Positions 1 through 5,413 of a DNA stretch of 9,880 nt are shown piece by piece; positions within the stretch are counted from its first letter, which is position 1; each line of letters opens with the position of its first letter. The stretch is from Candidatus Woesearchaeota archaeon. GTDB lineage: Archaea; Nanobdellota; Nanobdellia; Woesearchaeales; UBA10216. Below the pieces are notes generated by a model. The model did not search any database, was not told the origin of the DNA, and saw nothing but the letters and a program-made list of their open reading frames with translations. The translations under genes were made by a program, and so were the position numbers. The stretch spans positions 2,692 to 12,571 of the forward strand of contig DUGG01000100.1 in NCBI GenBank assembly GCA_013331515.1, in the 5' to 3' direction.

Positions 1-84
1 CTCAAGTTTATTTACACAGGGCCGTGGCCTCCGTACTCATTCGTTAACATAAGCATCAGGGGGGAAAATGTTCATAATAGATGA
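1..84 (+). CDS. Gas vesicle protein GvpF/GvpL family, C-terminal fragment (cut by window edge)
   Basis: Reading frame 1 is open from the first base to a TGA at 82-84 and encodes 27 residues. They include the stretch Y-T-G-P-W-P-P-Y-S-F-V, which is the characteristic C-terminus of GvpF/GvpL proteins (F-T-G-P-W-P-P-Y-x-F-V). GvpF/L proteins are minor gas vesicle proteins thought to act during nucleation of the vesicle, with GvpF contacting GvpA. The end overlaps the gvpG start by 17 bp, so the two genes are probably translationally coupled. A second, complete GvpF/L gene lies at 2591-3367, so the operon carries two paralogues. This copy has the canonical P-W-P-P-Y tail, whereas the other reads P-F-A-P-Y. 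The gene body lies outside the window. Confidence 0.85.
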   Translation, partial: LKFIYTGPWPPYSFVNISIRGENVHNR

Positions 85-364
85 CGTCATTTTAAGAACG
101 CTGGGATTTTCGCTTCAGCCGTTTGACATGATATGGCTGTTGGAGCTTATGAGAGATTACGGTTTAAAAGAGAAGTACGACCTTAAAAAGATTAACAACC
201 AAATAAAGGAGAACAGGCTGCTGTTTGAACTCGGAGAGCTGGACGAGGCAGCGTATAAGGAAAAGCATGAGCTGCTCATGCACGAACTGCAAAGGGCGCA
301 GGAAATTACCGAAACATTGTCTAACATCAGCATTACGGAAGGCATGGAATCAAGAACAAGGTAA
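68..364 (+). CDS. gvpG: Gas vesicle protein GvpG
   Basis: The 98-residue product fits the GvpG family: a hydrophobic N-terminus (M-F-I-I-D-D-V-I-L, then residues 10-30) followed by a charged helical region with a G-E-L-D-E-A-A-Y motif at about 56-63, matching the GvpG pattern of a helical hairpin with G-x-(I/L)-(S/D)-E-E. GvpG is a small accessory protein needed for vesicle assembly in most gvp clusters, with a role probably in nucleation. The start is ATG 68, preceded by a purine-rich GGGGGGAAA. It overlaps the end of a GvpF/L gene, the F-G adjacency typical of gvp operons. The C-terminal 20 residues are polar and probably disordered. A 36-bp gap separates it from the next gene. Confidence 0.88.
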   Translation: MFIIDDVILRTLGFSLQPFDMIWLLELMRDYGLKEKYDLKKINNQIKENRLLFELGELDEAAYKEKHELLMHELQRAQEITETLSNISITEGMESRTR

Positions 365-400
365 CTACTGAAAAGATTTTTTGGAGGGAGCTGTAGAAAA

Positions 401-778
401 ATGGGGCAAGTGATGAGCTACGAACCGACTGGTTTAGCGGAGCTAATTGATAGGCTGCTGGACAAAGGGCTTGTCATCAACGCTGACATATCAATAAGCC
501 TTGCCGGAACAGAGCTTCTAAACATCAAATTAAGAGCGGCCCTGGCAAGCTTTGAAACCGCAGCAAAGTTCGGCTTGACCTTTCCTTCCGGAACAGACCT
601 GACAGCGCCAGCCTGGAGAACTCTTGAATCCGAATACGGAAAGGTCGCTTGCCCTCAGTGCGGCACCGCCCTCTATTCAAAAACCGAAGTAGGCTGTTTC
701 AAGTGCGGATGGAAACGCTTAGAGCTGGGCTCAGCCGGCACAAAAATGTTGGAAAAAGCAAAGGGCTTGGCGAAATGA
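401..778 (+). CDS. GvpA-superfamily accessory protein (GvpJ/M/S-like) with C-terminal zinc ribbon
   Basis: The 125-residue product has two parts. Residues 11-58 are a GvpA/J/M/S domain (G-L-A-E-L-I-D-R-L-L-D-K-G, then I-N-A-D-I-S-I-S-L-A-G, L-R-A-A-L-A-S-F-E-T). The D-A-W typical of the shell protein GvpA is replaced by N-A-D, so I read it as a minor GvpJ/M/S-type protein, not the main shell. Residues 84-103 form a zinc ribbon, C84-P-Q-C87 and C99-F-K-C102-G-W, joined by a linker rich in Thr, Ala and Pro. Minor GvpA-like proteins usually stop soon after the GvpA domain or carry a plain helical tail, so the ribbon is unusual. ATG 401 follows GGAGGGAG with 10 bp spacing; an alternative ATG lies at 413. 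The stop overlaps the next gene's ATG (ATGA at 775-778). Confidence 0.85.
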   Translation: MGQVMSYEPTGLAELIDRLLDKGLVINADISISLAGTELLNIKLRAALASFETAAKFGLTFPSGTDLTAPAWRTLESEYGKVACPQCGTALYSKTEVGCFKCGWKRLELGSAGTKMLEKAKGLAK

Positions 779-1119
779 AGAATGTGATAAAAGGAGCGAA
801 AATTTTGCGCGTAAACGAGGTATGGAAGAAGCATAAGCCGCAGGGCCTTGGATTTAGCGATACCGACATCATAGTAGTCTCCTGGGAGAAGGATGGCAAG
901 CGGTTTGAGCAGGACTTTTACTGCAGGCTAAAGGCCGACGGCACGCTGGGCCACAGCATAACAAAGCAAAGTGAAAAAAGGCAAAAAGACCTGCAAGCAG
1001 TCGTAAGAAAATATGTCAGCAAAGAAAAGAACTACAACGTCAGGGCAAGAATTGGCGAGTGGAAAGGGAAGGAAGTGGAGCTGGTAAAGGTTGATGGAAC
1101 TTATATTATAAAAACGTGA
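775..1119 (+). CDS. Unrecognised 114-residue protein in the gvp operon
   Basis: I do not recognise this family. The start ATG 775 overlaps the stop of the zinc-ribbon gene (ATGA), so translation is very likely coupled. The frame stays open upstream to 649, but that part lies inside the previous gene. The product is basic and soluble-looking, with no membrane segment, signal peptide or Cys pairs (a single Cys, in D-F-Y-C-R). A mix of predicted strands (A-K-I-L-R-V-N, D-I-I-V-V-S-W, F-E-Q-D-F-Y) precedes a Lys-rich central helix, and the tail (V-R-A-R-I-G-E-W, E-V-E-L-V-K-V-D-G-T-Y-I-I) looks like a beta hairpin. It does not match GvpO, GvpN or GvpC as I know them. Its position between recognised gvp genes, with tight coupling, suggests a role in vesicle assembly or its control, which is inference from context only. 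Confidence 0.8.
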   Translation: MKNVIKGAKILRVNEVWKKHKPQGLGFSDTDIIVVSWEKDGKRFEQDFYCRLKADGTLGHSITKQSEKRQKDLQAVVRKYVSKEKNYNVRARIGEWKGKEVELVKVDGTYIIKT

Positions 1120-1176
1120 AAAGCAGCTGATGGAGGATGAGGAAGGACGTGATACTACTTTGGAGAAACGGATAAA

Positions 1177-1359
1177 ATGTGGTTCATTAAAGCGAAGGCA
1201 AAGCTGAAAGATGGGAAGCTGAAAGCAGAAGTAAAATACCCATTAGTTGGAAGAGCTAAACTTGAATTAGGAACAATAAATAGCTTATGGGCACTTGTTA
1301 GAGTTCCATTCCTTTTCAAGGCAAACTTTTGGGGATTTTTAAAATTAAAAAAGAAGTAA
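1177..1359 (+). CDS. Possible small basic protein of 60 residues in the gvp operon
   Basis: A 60-codon frame begins at ATG 1177, after a GGAGA about 11 bp upstream, and ends at TAA 1357-1359. The product is basic, with a repetitive N-terminus (K-A-K-A-K-L-K-D-G-K-L-K-A-E-V-K-Y) that would suit alternating strands, then a hydrophobic C-terminal half (W-A-L-V-R-V-P-F-L-F, F-W-G-F-L) ending K-L-K-K-K. I do not recognise it. It lies in a stretch between 1119 and 1415 otherwise without a gene, on the operon strand, which supports it. Its short length and a longer open frame on the opposite strand (1155-1427) argue for caution. The opposite frame would run against an operon of eleven co-directional genes and I consider it a shadow. 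Confidence 0.5.
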   Translation: MWFIKAKAKLKDGKLKAEVKYPLVGRAKLELGTINSLWALVRVPFLFKANFWGFLKLKKK

Positions 1360-1414
1360 GGAAAAAGATGAGAGCTGGTTAGGAAATAAAAATTTGGAAA
1401 AGAGCGTGATAACA

Positions 1415-1816
1415 ATGACGGATTCAATCGGCAGGTCGGCAGTTGGAAGAAGCGCCAGGGTTGGTAAAAGAAGAAAGGATTTCTTAGTGAGGACTATTCA
1501 GAAAATGGAGCAGTGGAGGGATAACGCAAGAAGGAATATGCTTCAGCAGAGGCAGCGGTATAAGGTTAAACTAGAGAAAAATCAGGCTTTAATGAGGGCT
1601 AAAAAAGAAGGGAGCTTGCCTAATCTCAATCCAAGCAGCTTTCCAAGCAAATCAGAAATGGGATTCAGGCCTAAAGCAGTTCACAGGTTCGAAGCAACGC
1701 ACTCTACAGTCCCGTTAAGGCCAAAATACTCGATAGTGAAGCCAGCAGAGAGGATTTATGGCAACAAATGGAAGGCGCTGGAAGCTAAAAAAAGAACGGT
1801 CAAAAAAGAAAAGTAG
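1415..1816 (+). CDS. Highly basic Arg/Lys-rich protein in the gvp operon (GvpI-like in character)
   Basis: The 133-residue product is strongly basic: residues 1-65 are dominated by Arg, Lys and Gln with a helical stretch (I-Q-K-M-E-Q-W-R-D-N-A-R-R) and the C-terminus ends K-K-E-K. The middle is Pro/Ser/Asn-rich and probably disordered. It has no Cys. Haloarchaeal GvpI is a small, very basic protein of about this length encoded beside GvpH, and this gene sits directly before the GvpH-like gene. I therefore suggest an analogous role but see no motif that proves homology. I chose ATG 1415, preceded by GTGAT (1406-1410), which matches the archaeal anti-Shine-Dalgarno end. In-frame TTG 1394 and GTG 1406 are alternatives. 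An A/T-rich box at 1383-1391 lies about 28 bp upstream and could be an internal promoter. It stops 15 bp before gvpH. Confidence 0.72.
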   Translation: MTDSIGRSAVGRSARVGKRRKDFLVRTIQKMEQWRDNARRNMLQQRQRYKVKLEKNQALMRAKKEGSLPNLNPSSFPSKSEMGFRPKAVHRFEATHSTVPLRPKYSIVKPAERIYGNKWKALEAKKRTVKKEK

Positions 1817-1831
1817 TACGGCAGGTGAGCA

Positions 1832-2296
1832 ATGGTCAAGGTTAAAAAGGAGAAGGATAGGGGAAAAGGGTTTGCTAAAAGCTTTTTAGAAGGAATACCG
1901 CTTCTGGGCGGCCTCGTCAAAGAGCTTTCCAAAACCGACCTTTTCAAGAAGAAACTTGAGGAAGTCGATGAGCGAATTGAGGAAAACTTGAGGAAGGGGC
2001 ATAAAAAGAATTGGGGTTTTGAAGCGAACATTTCGGTAAGGCCTATAATTGAGGAAGCCAAAAAAGAAGGCGGGAAAATGTTCATAGGAGAGGACTATCT
2101 AACAGGGATGAGGGATGATAAGCTGATTTTGGCTGCGAAGGCGCCGCAGGAAGAAGTCCAAATAGAGCTAAAAGGTAAAACTGTAAAGCTGCAGGCAAAA
2201 GACTGGAAGAAGATAATTGATTTGCCTGACAAATTCTCCAAGGTCACGAACATCAGGTACAAAAACGGCGTTTTAATGCTTGAGCTGGCAAAATGA
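1832..2296 (+). CDS. gvpH: Gas vesicle protein GvpH, Hsp20/alpha-crystallin type
   Basis: The 154-residue product has an N-terminal region with I-P-L-L-G-G-L-V-K-E-L and F-K-K-K-L-E-E-V-D-E-R-I (about 22-50), typical of Hsp20-related proteins of gas vesicle clusters. A small beta-rich alpha-crystallin-like domain follows at about 95-153 (L-I-L-A-A-K-A-P, V-Q-I-E-L-K-G-K-T-V-K-L, then I-R-Y-K-N-G-V-L-M-L-E-L). The last motif corresponds to the conserved G-V-L of small heat shock proteins. GvpH is thought to act as a chaperone that keeps aggregation-prone gas vesicle proteins soluble. The start ATG 1832 follows AGGTGAG at 1823-1829. The stop codon overlaps the gvpK start (ATGA, 2293-2296), so the two are coupled. 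Confidence 0.82.
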   Translation: MVKVKKEKDRGKGFAKSFLEGIPLLGGLVKELSKTDLFKKKLEEVDERIEENLRKGHKKNWGFEANISVRPIIEEAKKEGGKMFIGEDYLTGMRDDKLILAAKAPQEEVQIELKGKTVKLQAKDWKKIIDLPDKFSKVTNIRYKNGVLMLELAK

Positions 2297-2601
2297 GCAT
2301 ACAAATAGAAAGCGACAACTTGAAGGAAGGGCTTTTAGGATTAGTTATTGCTATTGTTGAAGTATTAAAGGATGTTCTGCAAAAGCAGGCAATTCACAGG
2401 TTAGAATCGGGAAGCCTGAATGATGAAGAAGCAGACAGGCTGGGGCTCGCTTTTATGAAGCTTGACGAAGCAATTGAGAAGATTAAGAAAGAAAACGGCT
2501 TGGAGCAAACTGCTGACAAAATAAGGGCAGAGCTGGACGGAATTGTCAATGACGCTCTAGGAACGCTAATAAGCCCTTTGCAACAAGAAAATGTCAAATG
2601 A
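2293..2601 (+). CDS. gvpK: Gas vesicle protein GvpK
   Basis: The 102-residue product matches GvpK closely: N-L-K-E-G-L-L-G-L-V-I-A-I-V-E-V-L-K-D-V-L at about 9-29, Q-A-I-H-R-L-E-S-G-S-L (32-42), then D-E-E-A-D-R-L-G-L-A-F-M-K-L-D-E-A-I (44-61). These are the hallmark blocks of the family, an all-helical minor protein required for proper gas vesicle formation. The length is normal. The start overlaps the gvpH stop (ATGA) and its own last 11 bp overlap the next gene, so it is coupled on both sides. Confidence 0.93.
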   Translation: MSIQIESDNLKEGLLGLVIAIVEVLKDVLQKQAIHRLESGSLNDEEADRLGLAFMKLDEAIEKIKKENGLEQTADKIRAELDGIVNDALGTLISPLQQENVK

Positions 2602-3367
2602 TGCTTTGTACCTGTATGGGATAGTAAAAAACGAGTATGACATAGACTGGGCACCGCAGGGAATAGACGGGAATCCGGTTTTTACGCTGACAGAGGGCAG
2701 CCTGAGCGCGGTGGTTCACGAGTTCGGAGAAAAGCCGGATTTGCCAACAGACGTTGTTAAAGTCAAAGAACAGATAATAGCGCATAACGAGGTGTTAAGC
2801 GAGGCAATCGGAAGCTTTGGAGGCGTGGTTCCTCTGAAGTTTGGCACCGTAATAGTCGGTAAAAATGGGAAAAGCGCAAGCGACAATTTGAAGGAATGGC
2901 TGAAGGAAGGCAAAGAGCGGCTGGAAAAAACTTGGGAATTAGTAAAAGGGAAAAAGGAGTACGGAATAAGGATTTATTACCAGAAGAAGCAGTTGGTAAG
3001 TGAGTTGGAGGAAACTGGCGAGCTTAGCGCGATTAAGAGAAGCATTGGGGAAAAGAGTGCTGGCGTGGCTTACCTGCTGGAAGGCAAGCTGAAAAGCGAG
3101 ACTGCTGAGCTGCTTCGAGCCAAGGTGCACCAGTTCAAGAGCGCTTTTTACGAACGCTTGAAAGGAGTGACAGATAACCTGGTGGTGAATAAGTCTAAGC
3201 TGGCCATAAACGGGGAAGGCGACTTGCTGTTAAATGTGTCAGTGCTTGTAAGAGAGAATGAAATAACGTTCATCAAGGAAAGCTTGGAAAAGTATGCTGA
3301 TGATGGTTTCTCTTACCACTTGGTAGGGCCTTTTGCCCCTTACAGCTTTGTTGAAAACATAAACTAA
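2591..3367 (+). CDS. Gas vesicle protein GvpF/GvpL family (complete copy)
   Basis: The 258-residue product has the full GvpF/L architecture. The N-terminal domain starts Y-L-Y-G-I-V (7-12), contains S-A-V-V-H-E-F, an H-N-E-V-L block (about 65-70) and the family motif V-P-L-K-F-G-T-V (about 80-87). A helical middle part follows, then a second alpha/beta domain with L-L-N-V-S-V-L-V (about 215-222). It ends G-P-F-A-P-Y-S-F-V, a variant of the G-P-W-P-P-Y tail in the paralogue at the left edge. Both F and L belong to this family, and I cannot tell from sequence alone which name applies. ATG 2591 lies inside the end of gvpK. The next gene follows after 24 bp. Confidence 0.9.
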   Translation: MSNDALYLYGIVKNEYDIDWAPQGIDGNPVFTLTEGSLSAVVHEFGEKPDLPTDVVKVKEQIIAHNEVLSEAIGSFGGVVPLKFGTVIVGKNGKSASDNLKEWLKEGKERLEKTWELVKGKKEYGIRIYYQKKQLVSELEETGELSAIKRSIGEKSAGVAYLLEGKLKSETAELLRAKVHQFKSAFYERLKGVTDNLVVNKSKLAINGEGDLLLNVSVLVRENEITFIKESLEKYADDGFSYHLVGPFAPYSFVENIN

Positions 3368-3391
3368 CAAAACAGAAACTAATATAGGAAA

Positions 3392-3655
3392 ATGGGAACA
3401 GATGTAGGGATTGTGGAACTGATTGACAGGGCACTGCAGAAAGGCGTTATCTTAAATGCCGATTTAGTAGTTACAGTAGCCGATGTTCCTTTGCTAGCGG
3501 CAAATTTAAGGTTGGCCCTTGCAAGTGTTGAAACAATGTTAAAGTATGGGGTTATGCGGGACTTGCTATTAGAAAAAGCTGAACAGAAGGAACTAAAGAT
3601 TGTGAATGAGCAGCAGCTCCTCAATACCGAAACAATTGAAACTGACAAGTTATAA
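3392..3655 (+). CDS. GvpA-superfamily accessory protein (GvpJ/M/S-like), second copy
   Basis: The 87-residue product carries a GvpA/J/M/S domain at about 6-54: G-I-V-E-L-I-D-R-A-L-Q-K-G-V, then L-N-A-D-L-V-V-T-V-A-D-V-P-L-L and L-R-L-A-L-A-S-V-E-T-M-L-K-Y. The N-A-D and V-A-D-V-P-L features resemble minor proteins of the M/J/S group, not the GvpA shell protein, which has D-A-W. The C-terminal 30 residues are an acidic/Gln-rich helix with no Cys, so this copy lacks the zinc ribbon of the paralogue at 401-778. Minor members are thought to form nucleation tips or complexes with GvpF/L. It follows gvpF/L by 24 bp with only a weak purine-rich site (AGGAAA). Confidence 0.85.
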   Translation: MGTDVGIVELIDRALQKGVILNADLVVTVADVPLLAANLRLALASVETMLKYGVMRDLLLEKAEQKELKIVNEQQLLNTETIETDKL

Positions 3656-3666
3656 ACGCGCCGAAT

Positions 3667-3933
3667 ATGGTTTCAAAACAAAGAAGTTTGGTTGATGTAC
3701 TGGTCAGGGAGAAACCGGTCGCCATATTTCTCGCTGTTAGTGCCGAAAATTCTGATAATTATTGCAGCAAATTGGTCATGAAAGCGCACTGCACATATTC
3801 GCATGGGCTTAGTTTGTTGGTAAAAATGGAGAATGCTGGACTTCTAACTTTTGAGAAGCGCGGCAGAAAGCAGCAGGTTAAGCTGACTAATAAAGGAATT
3901 GGGGTTGAGAAAATTTTGAGAAAATTTGTTTAG
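3667..3933 (+). CDS. Winged helix-turn-helix protein, last gene of the gvp operon
   Basis: The 88-residue product has a single wHTH domain: a helix near 20-40 (N-Y-C-S-K-L-V-M-K-A), a recognition helix T-Y-S-H-G-L-S-L-L-V-K-M-E-N-A-G-L (about 43-59) and a wing L-T-F-E-K-R-G-R-K-Q-Q-V-K-L-T-N-K-G (about 59-76). This is a MarR/ArsR-like archaeal wHTH pattern of a kind common in DPANN and euryarchaeal genomes. It follows the GvpJ/M/S-like gene by 11 bp on the same strand and is probably co-transcribed. An A/T-rich TTATAAA (3650-3656) is too close to ATG 3667 to be its promoter. It is a candidate regulator of the operon, unrelated in sequence to the haloarchaeal regulators GvpD and GvpE. The target is not known, and it could regulate elsewhere. 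Confidence 0.8.
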   Translation: MVSKQRSLVDVLVREKPVAIFLAVSAENSDNYCSKLVMKAHCTYSHGLSLLVKMENAGLLTFEKRGRKQQVKLTNKGIGVEKILRKFV

Positions 3934-3960
3934 ACTTGTATCGGAAAACATGTTTACTGA

Positions 3961-3966
3961 TTTTTT
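3961..3966 (+). terminator. Possible T-run terminator of the gvp operon
   Basis: Six consecutive T residues lie 27 bp after the stop of the winged-helix gene, at the end of the + strand operon and before the convergent integrase gene. Archaeal transcription often terminates at such U-tracts without a strong hairpin, and I see no convincing hairpin upstream. Position is the main support. Confidence 0.4.
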
Positions 3967-4014
3967 GACGCTGAGAGGCTTGCCCACCACGACCTTGCCC
4001 GTGCGCTGTCAATG

Positions 4015-5346
4015 TCACGCCTTCTGTTGCATCTTTGACCTGAAAGCAGTCCTACACATTTCCTGGACTTCTGGAACCTTCAAAAATTGGGCAATCTCTT
4101 CTTCGTAAGGTTTCCTCAATTCCAATTGCTGTTGTATCTCAGCCAATTGTTGCTGCAAGCTTTGAATTGCCTTCTCGCTGTGCATCTCCTGGTTCAGTAT
4201 CTTTGCCCTATCAAGAGGCCTTTTGCAGTTGGAACAGGTTACCGAGGAGGAAGCGTTCAAGGTTTTGCAAAAGGAGCATCTTTTGTTTTCTGGCTGATAC
4301 TGCTGAAGCTCTGGCCTGTCAGCTTTGATGATGCCCTTCTTGATTAGCTGAATCTTGAAGGACTCGTCGTGGTTGCTCATATCGTATGTTTTCAATTGCC
4401 TTGTAGACGTCCAGCGGGCAGCGTGCTGTATTTCCATATCTGATTGGCCACTCAGCCGCCTGAAGGTCACTCCGTTCCTTTTGAGGCTGTAGGAAGTGAC
4501 GTTTTTGTTGATTCCCAGTGCCTTGCAAGCTGTCCTAAGCTGTTGATTAATATTCATAGGAGTCATTTGCTGGTTCAGCTTTTTCCTTCCATTGTTGAGG
4601 AACAAGAATGCCTCTGGATTTCCTTTGAAAGGGTGGCTTTCAAGCAACTTAACAAGGTAAGGATACGAGTCTATGCATTGCATAAAGCCAGTTCCTTCTT
4701 TTCCGTGGTCGGAAATCAGTATCTTTGCATAATTGTCGTGAAGCTCCACGTCTTTCAGTCGGCGAAACAATATTTCTTGAGGTCTGGCAATGCCCTCAAC
4801 GGCCAGAGAGAAATAGCACTGAAACCTTATGTCCCTTGAAAAATAGGCCATAAGCTGTTCGTATTCCTCAAAGGACAGCTTATCACCTCTTGACTTCTCC
4901 TTGCTTCTGTCCATTTTTGCGCTCAGATGCCTGACCACGTAAGGAACAAGAGTCTCATCGGCACGGCCTTCGGCATCGTTGTCTGGAAGGATAATCTTCC
5001 AAATATACTTCAAGTCCTTAACGAAATCTGACTTGCTCTTTGGACTCTTGCAGACAAGGTGCATATTTGCCACTATCTTGTCAATGTCCTCTCTGTTGAG
5101 CTCTTTCAGGTCTTTGCTGGTATTGTGCAAGACAAACCCGAAAGATTTGGCTAATCTGAGCCTTCTGATGAAGCTTATATCCTTGGCCTCAAAACGGGCG
5201 AATAGCCTTCTGAAGTATGTCAGATTGACTGCATTCTTGCAGAAATACTTCCTTTTGCCCTTCTTGACTGGATTGACCAAATCAGGCAAATTGGCCTTTA
5301 GCTTGTTATATTTGCGCTCTGAGCCATAAATGTCGTCTTCTGCCAT
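4015..5346 (-). CDS. Archaeal tyrosine recombinase / integrase with C-terminal zinc ribbon and coiled coil
   Basis: The 443-residue product has the layout of archaeal integrases. A core-binding domain lies at about 1-150 (Y-N-K-L-K-A-N-L, L-A-K-S-F-G-F-V-L, S-D-F-V-K-D-L-K-Y-I-W). The catalytic domain spans about 155-335, with box I Arg188 in G-I-A-R-P-Q-E, a box II region Y-S-L-K-R at 286-290, W312 at the His/Trp position and nucleophile Tyr321 in L-K-T-Y-D. A zinc ribbon follows (C357-S-F-C360, C371-S-N-C374) and then a Gln/Glu-rich coiled coil at about 388-425. Box II lacks the usual His of H-x-x-R. It probably integrates and excises a genetic element at the adjacent tRNA-Gly. The gene points away from the tRNA and converges on the gvp operon. 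A TATA box at 5373-5379 makes ATG 5346 nearly leaderless. Confidence 0.92.
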   Translation of the reverse strand: MAEDDIYGSERKYNKLKANLPDLVNPVKKGKRKYFCKNAVNLTYFRRLFARFEAKDISFIRRLRLAKSFGFVLHNTSKDLKELNREDIDKIVANMHLVCKSPKSKSDFVKDLKYIWKIILPDNDAEGRADETLVPYVVRHLSAKMDRSKEKSRGDKLSFEEYEQLMAYFSRDIRFQCYFSLAVEGIARPQEILFRRLKDVELHDNYAKILISDHGKEGTGFMQCIDSYPYLVKLLESHPFKGNPEAFLFLNNGRKKLNQQMTPMNINQQLRTACKALGINKNVTSYSLKRNGVTFRRLSGQSDMEIQHAARWTSTRQLKTYDMSNHDESFKIQLIKKGIIKADRPELQQYQPENKRCSFCKTLNASSSVTCSNCKRPLDRAKILNQEMHSEKAIQSLQQQLAEIQQQLELRKPYEEEIAQFLKVPEVQEMCRTAFRSKMQQKA

Positions 5347-5372
5347 GCTTACCCCATCCGCACGGCCTGTCT

Positions 5373-5379
5373 TATATAT
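5373..5379 (-). promoter_or_regulatory. TATA box for the integrase gene
   Basis: The - strand reads ATATATAA here, centred about 30 bp before ATG 5346, as expected for an archaeal promoter with a very short leader. Just upstream, TGTC-A-GACA at 5384-5392 is a small perfect inverted repeat that could be an operator, though its 4-bp arms could arise by chance. Confidence 0.6.
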
Positions 5380-5413
5380 CTGTGTCAGACAGCGTACTCA
5401 AATGAAGAATATA

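Noticed and set aside
1155..1427. Open frame of 90 codons on the - strand
   Set aside because: It runs against an operon of co-directional genes, overlaps two + strand frames, and its Phe/Ser-rich product looks like the complement of Lys/Glu-rich coding DNA.
3650..3656. TTATAAA as a separate promoter for the winged-helix gene
   Set aside because: It is centred only about 14 bp before ATG 3667, so transcription would start inside the gene with no suitable later start codon nearby.
1..4014. Second copy of the tRNA-Gly 3' end as the left attachment site
   Set aside because: I looked for the T-arm/acceptor sequence and found no matching repeat in this window; if the boundary exists it lies to the left.
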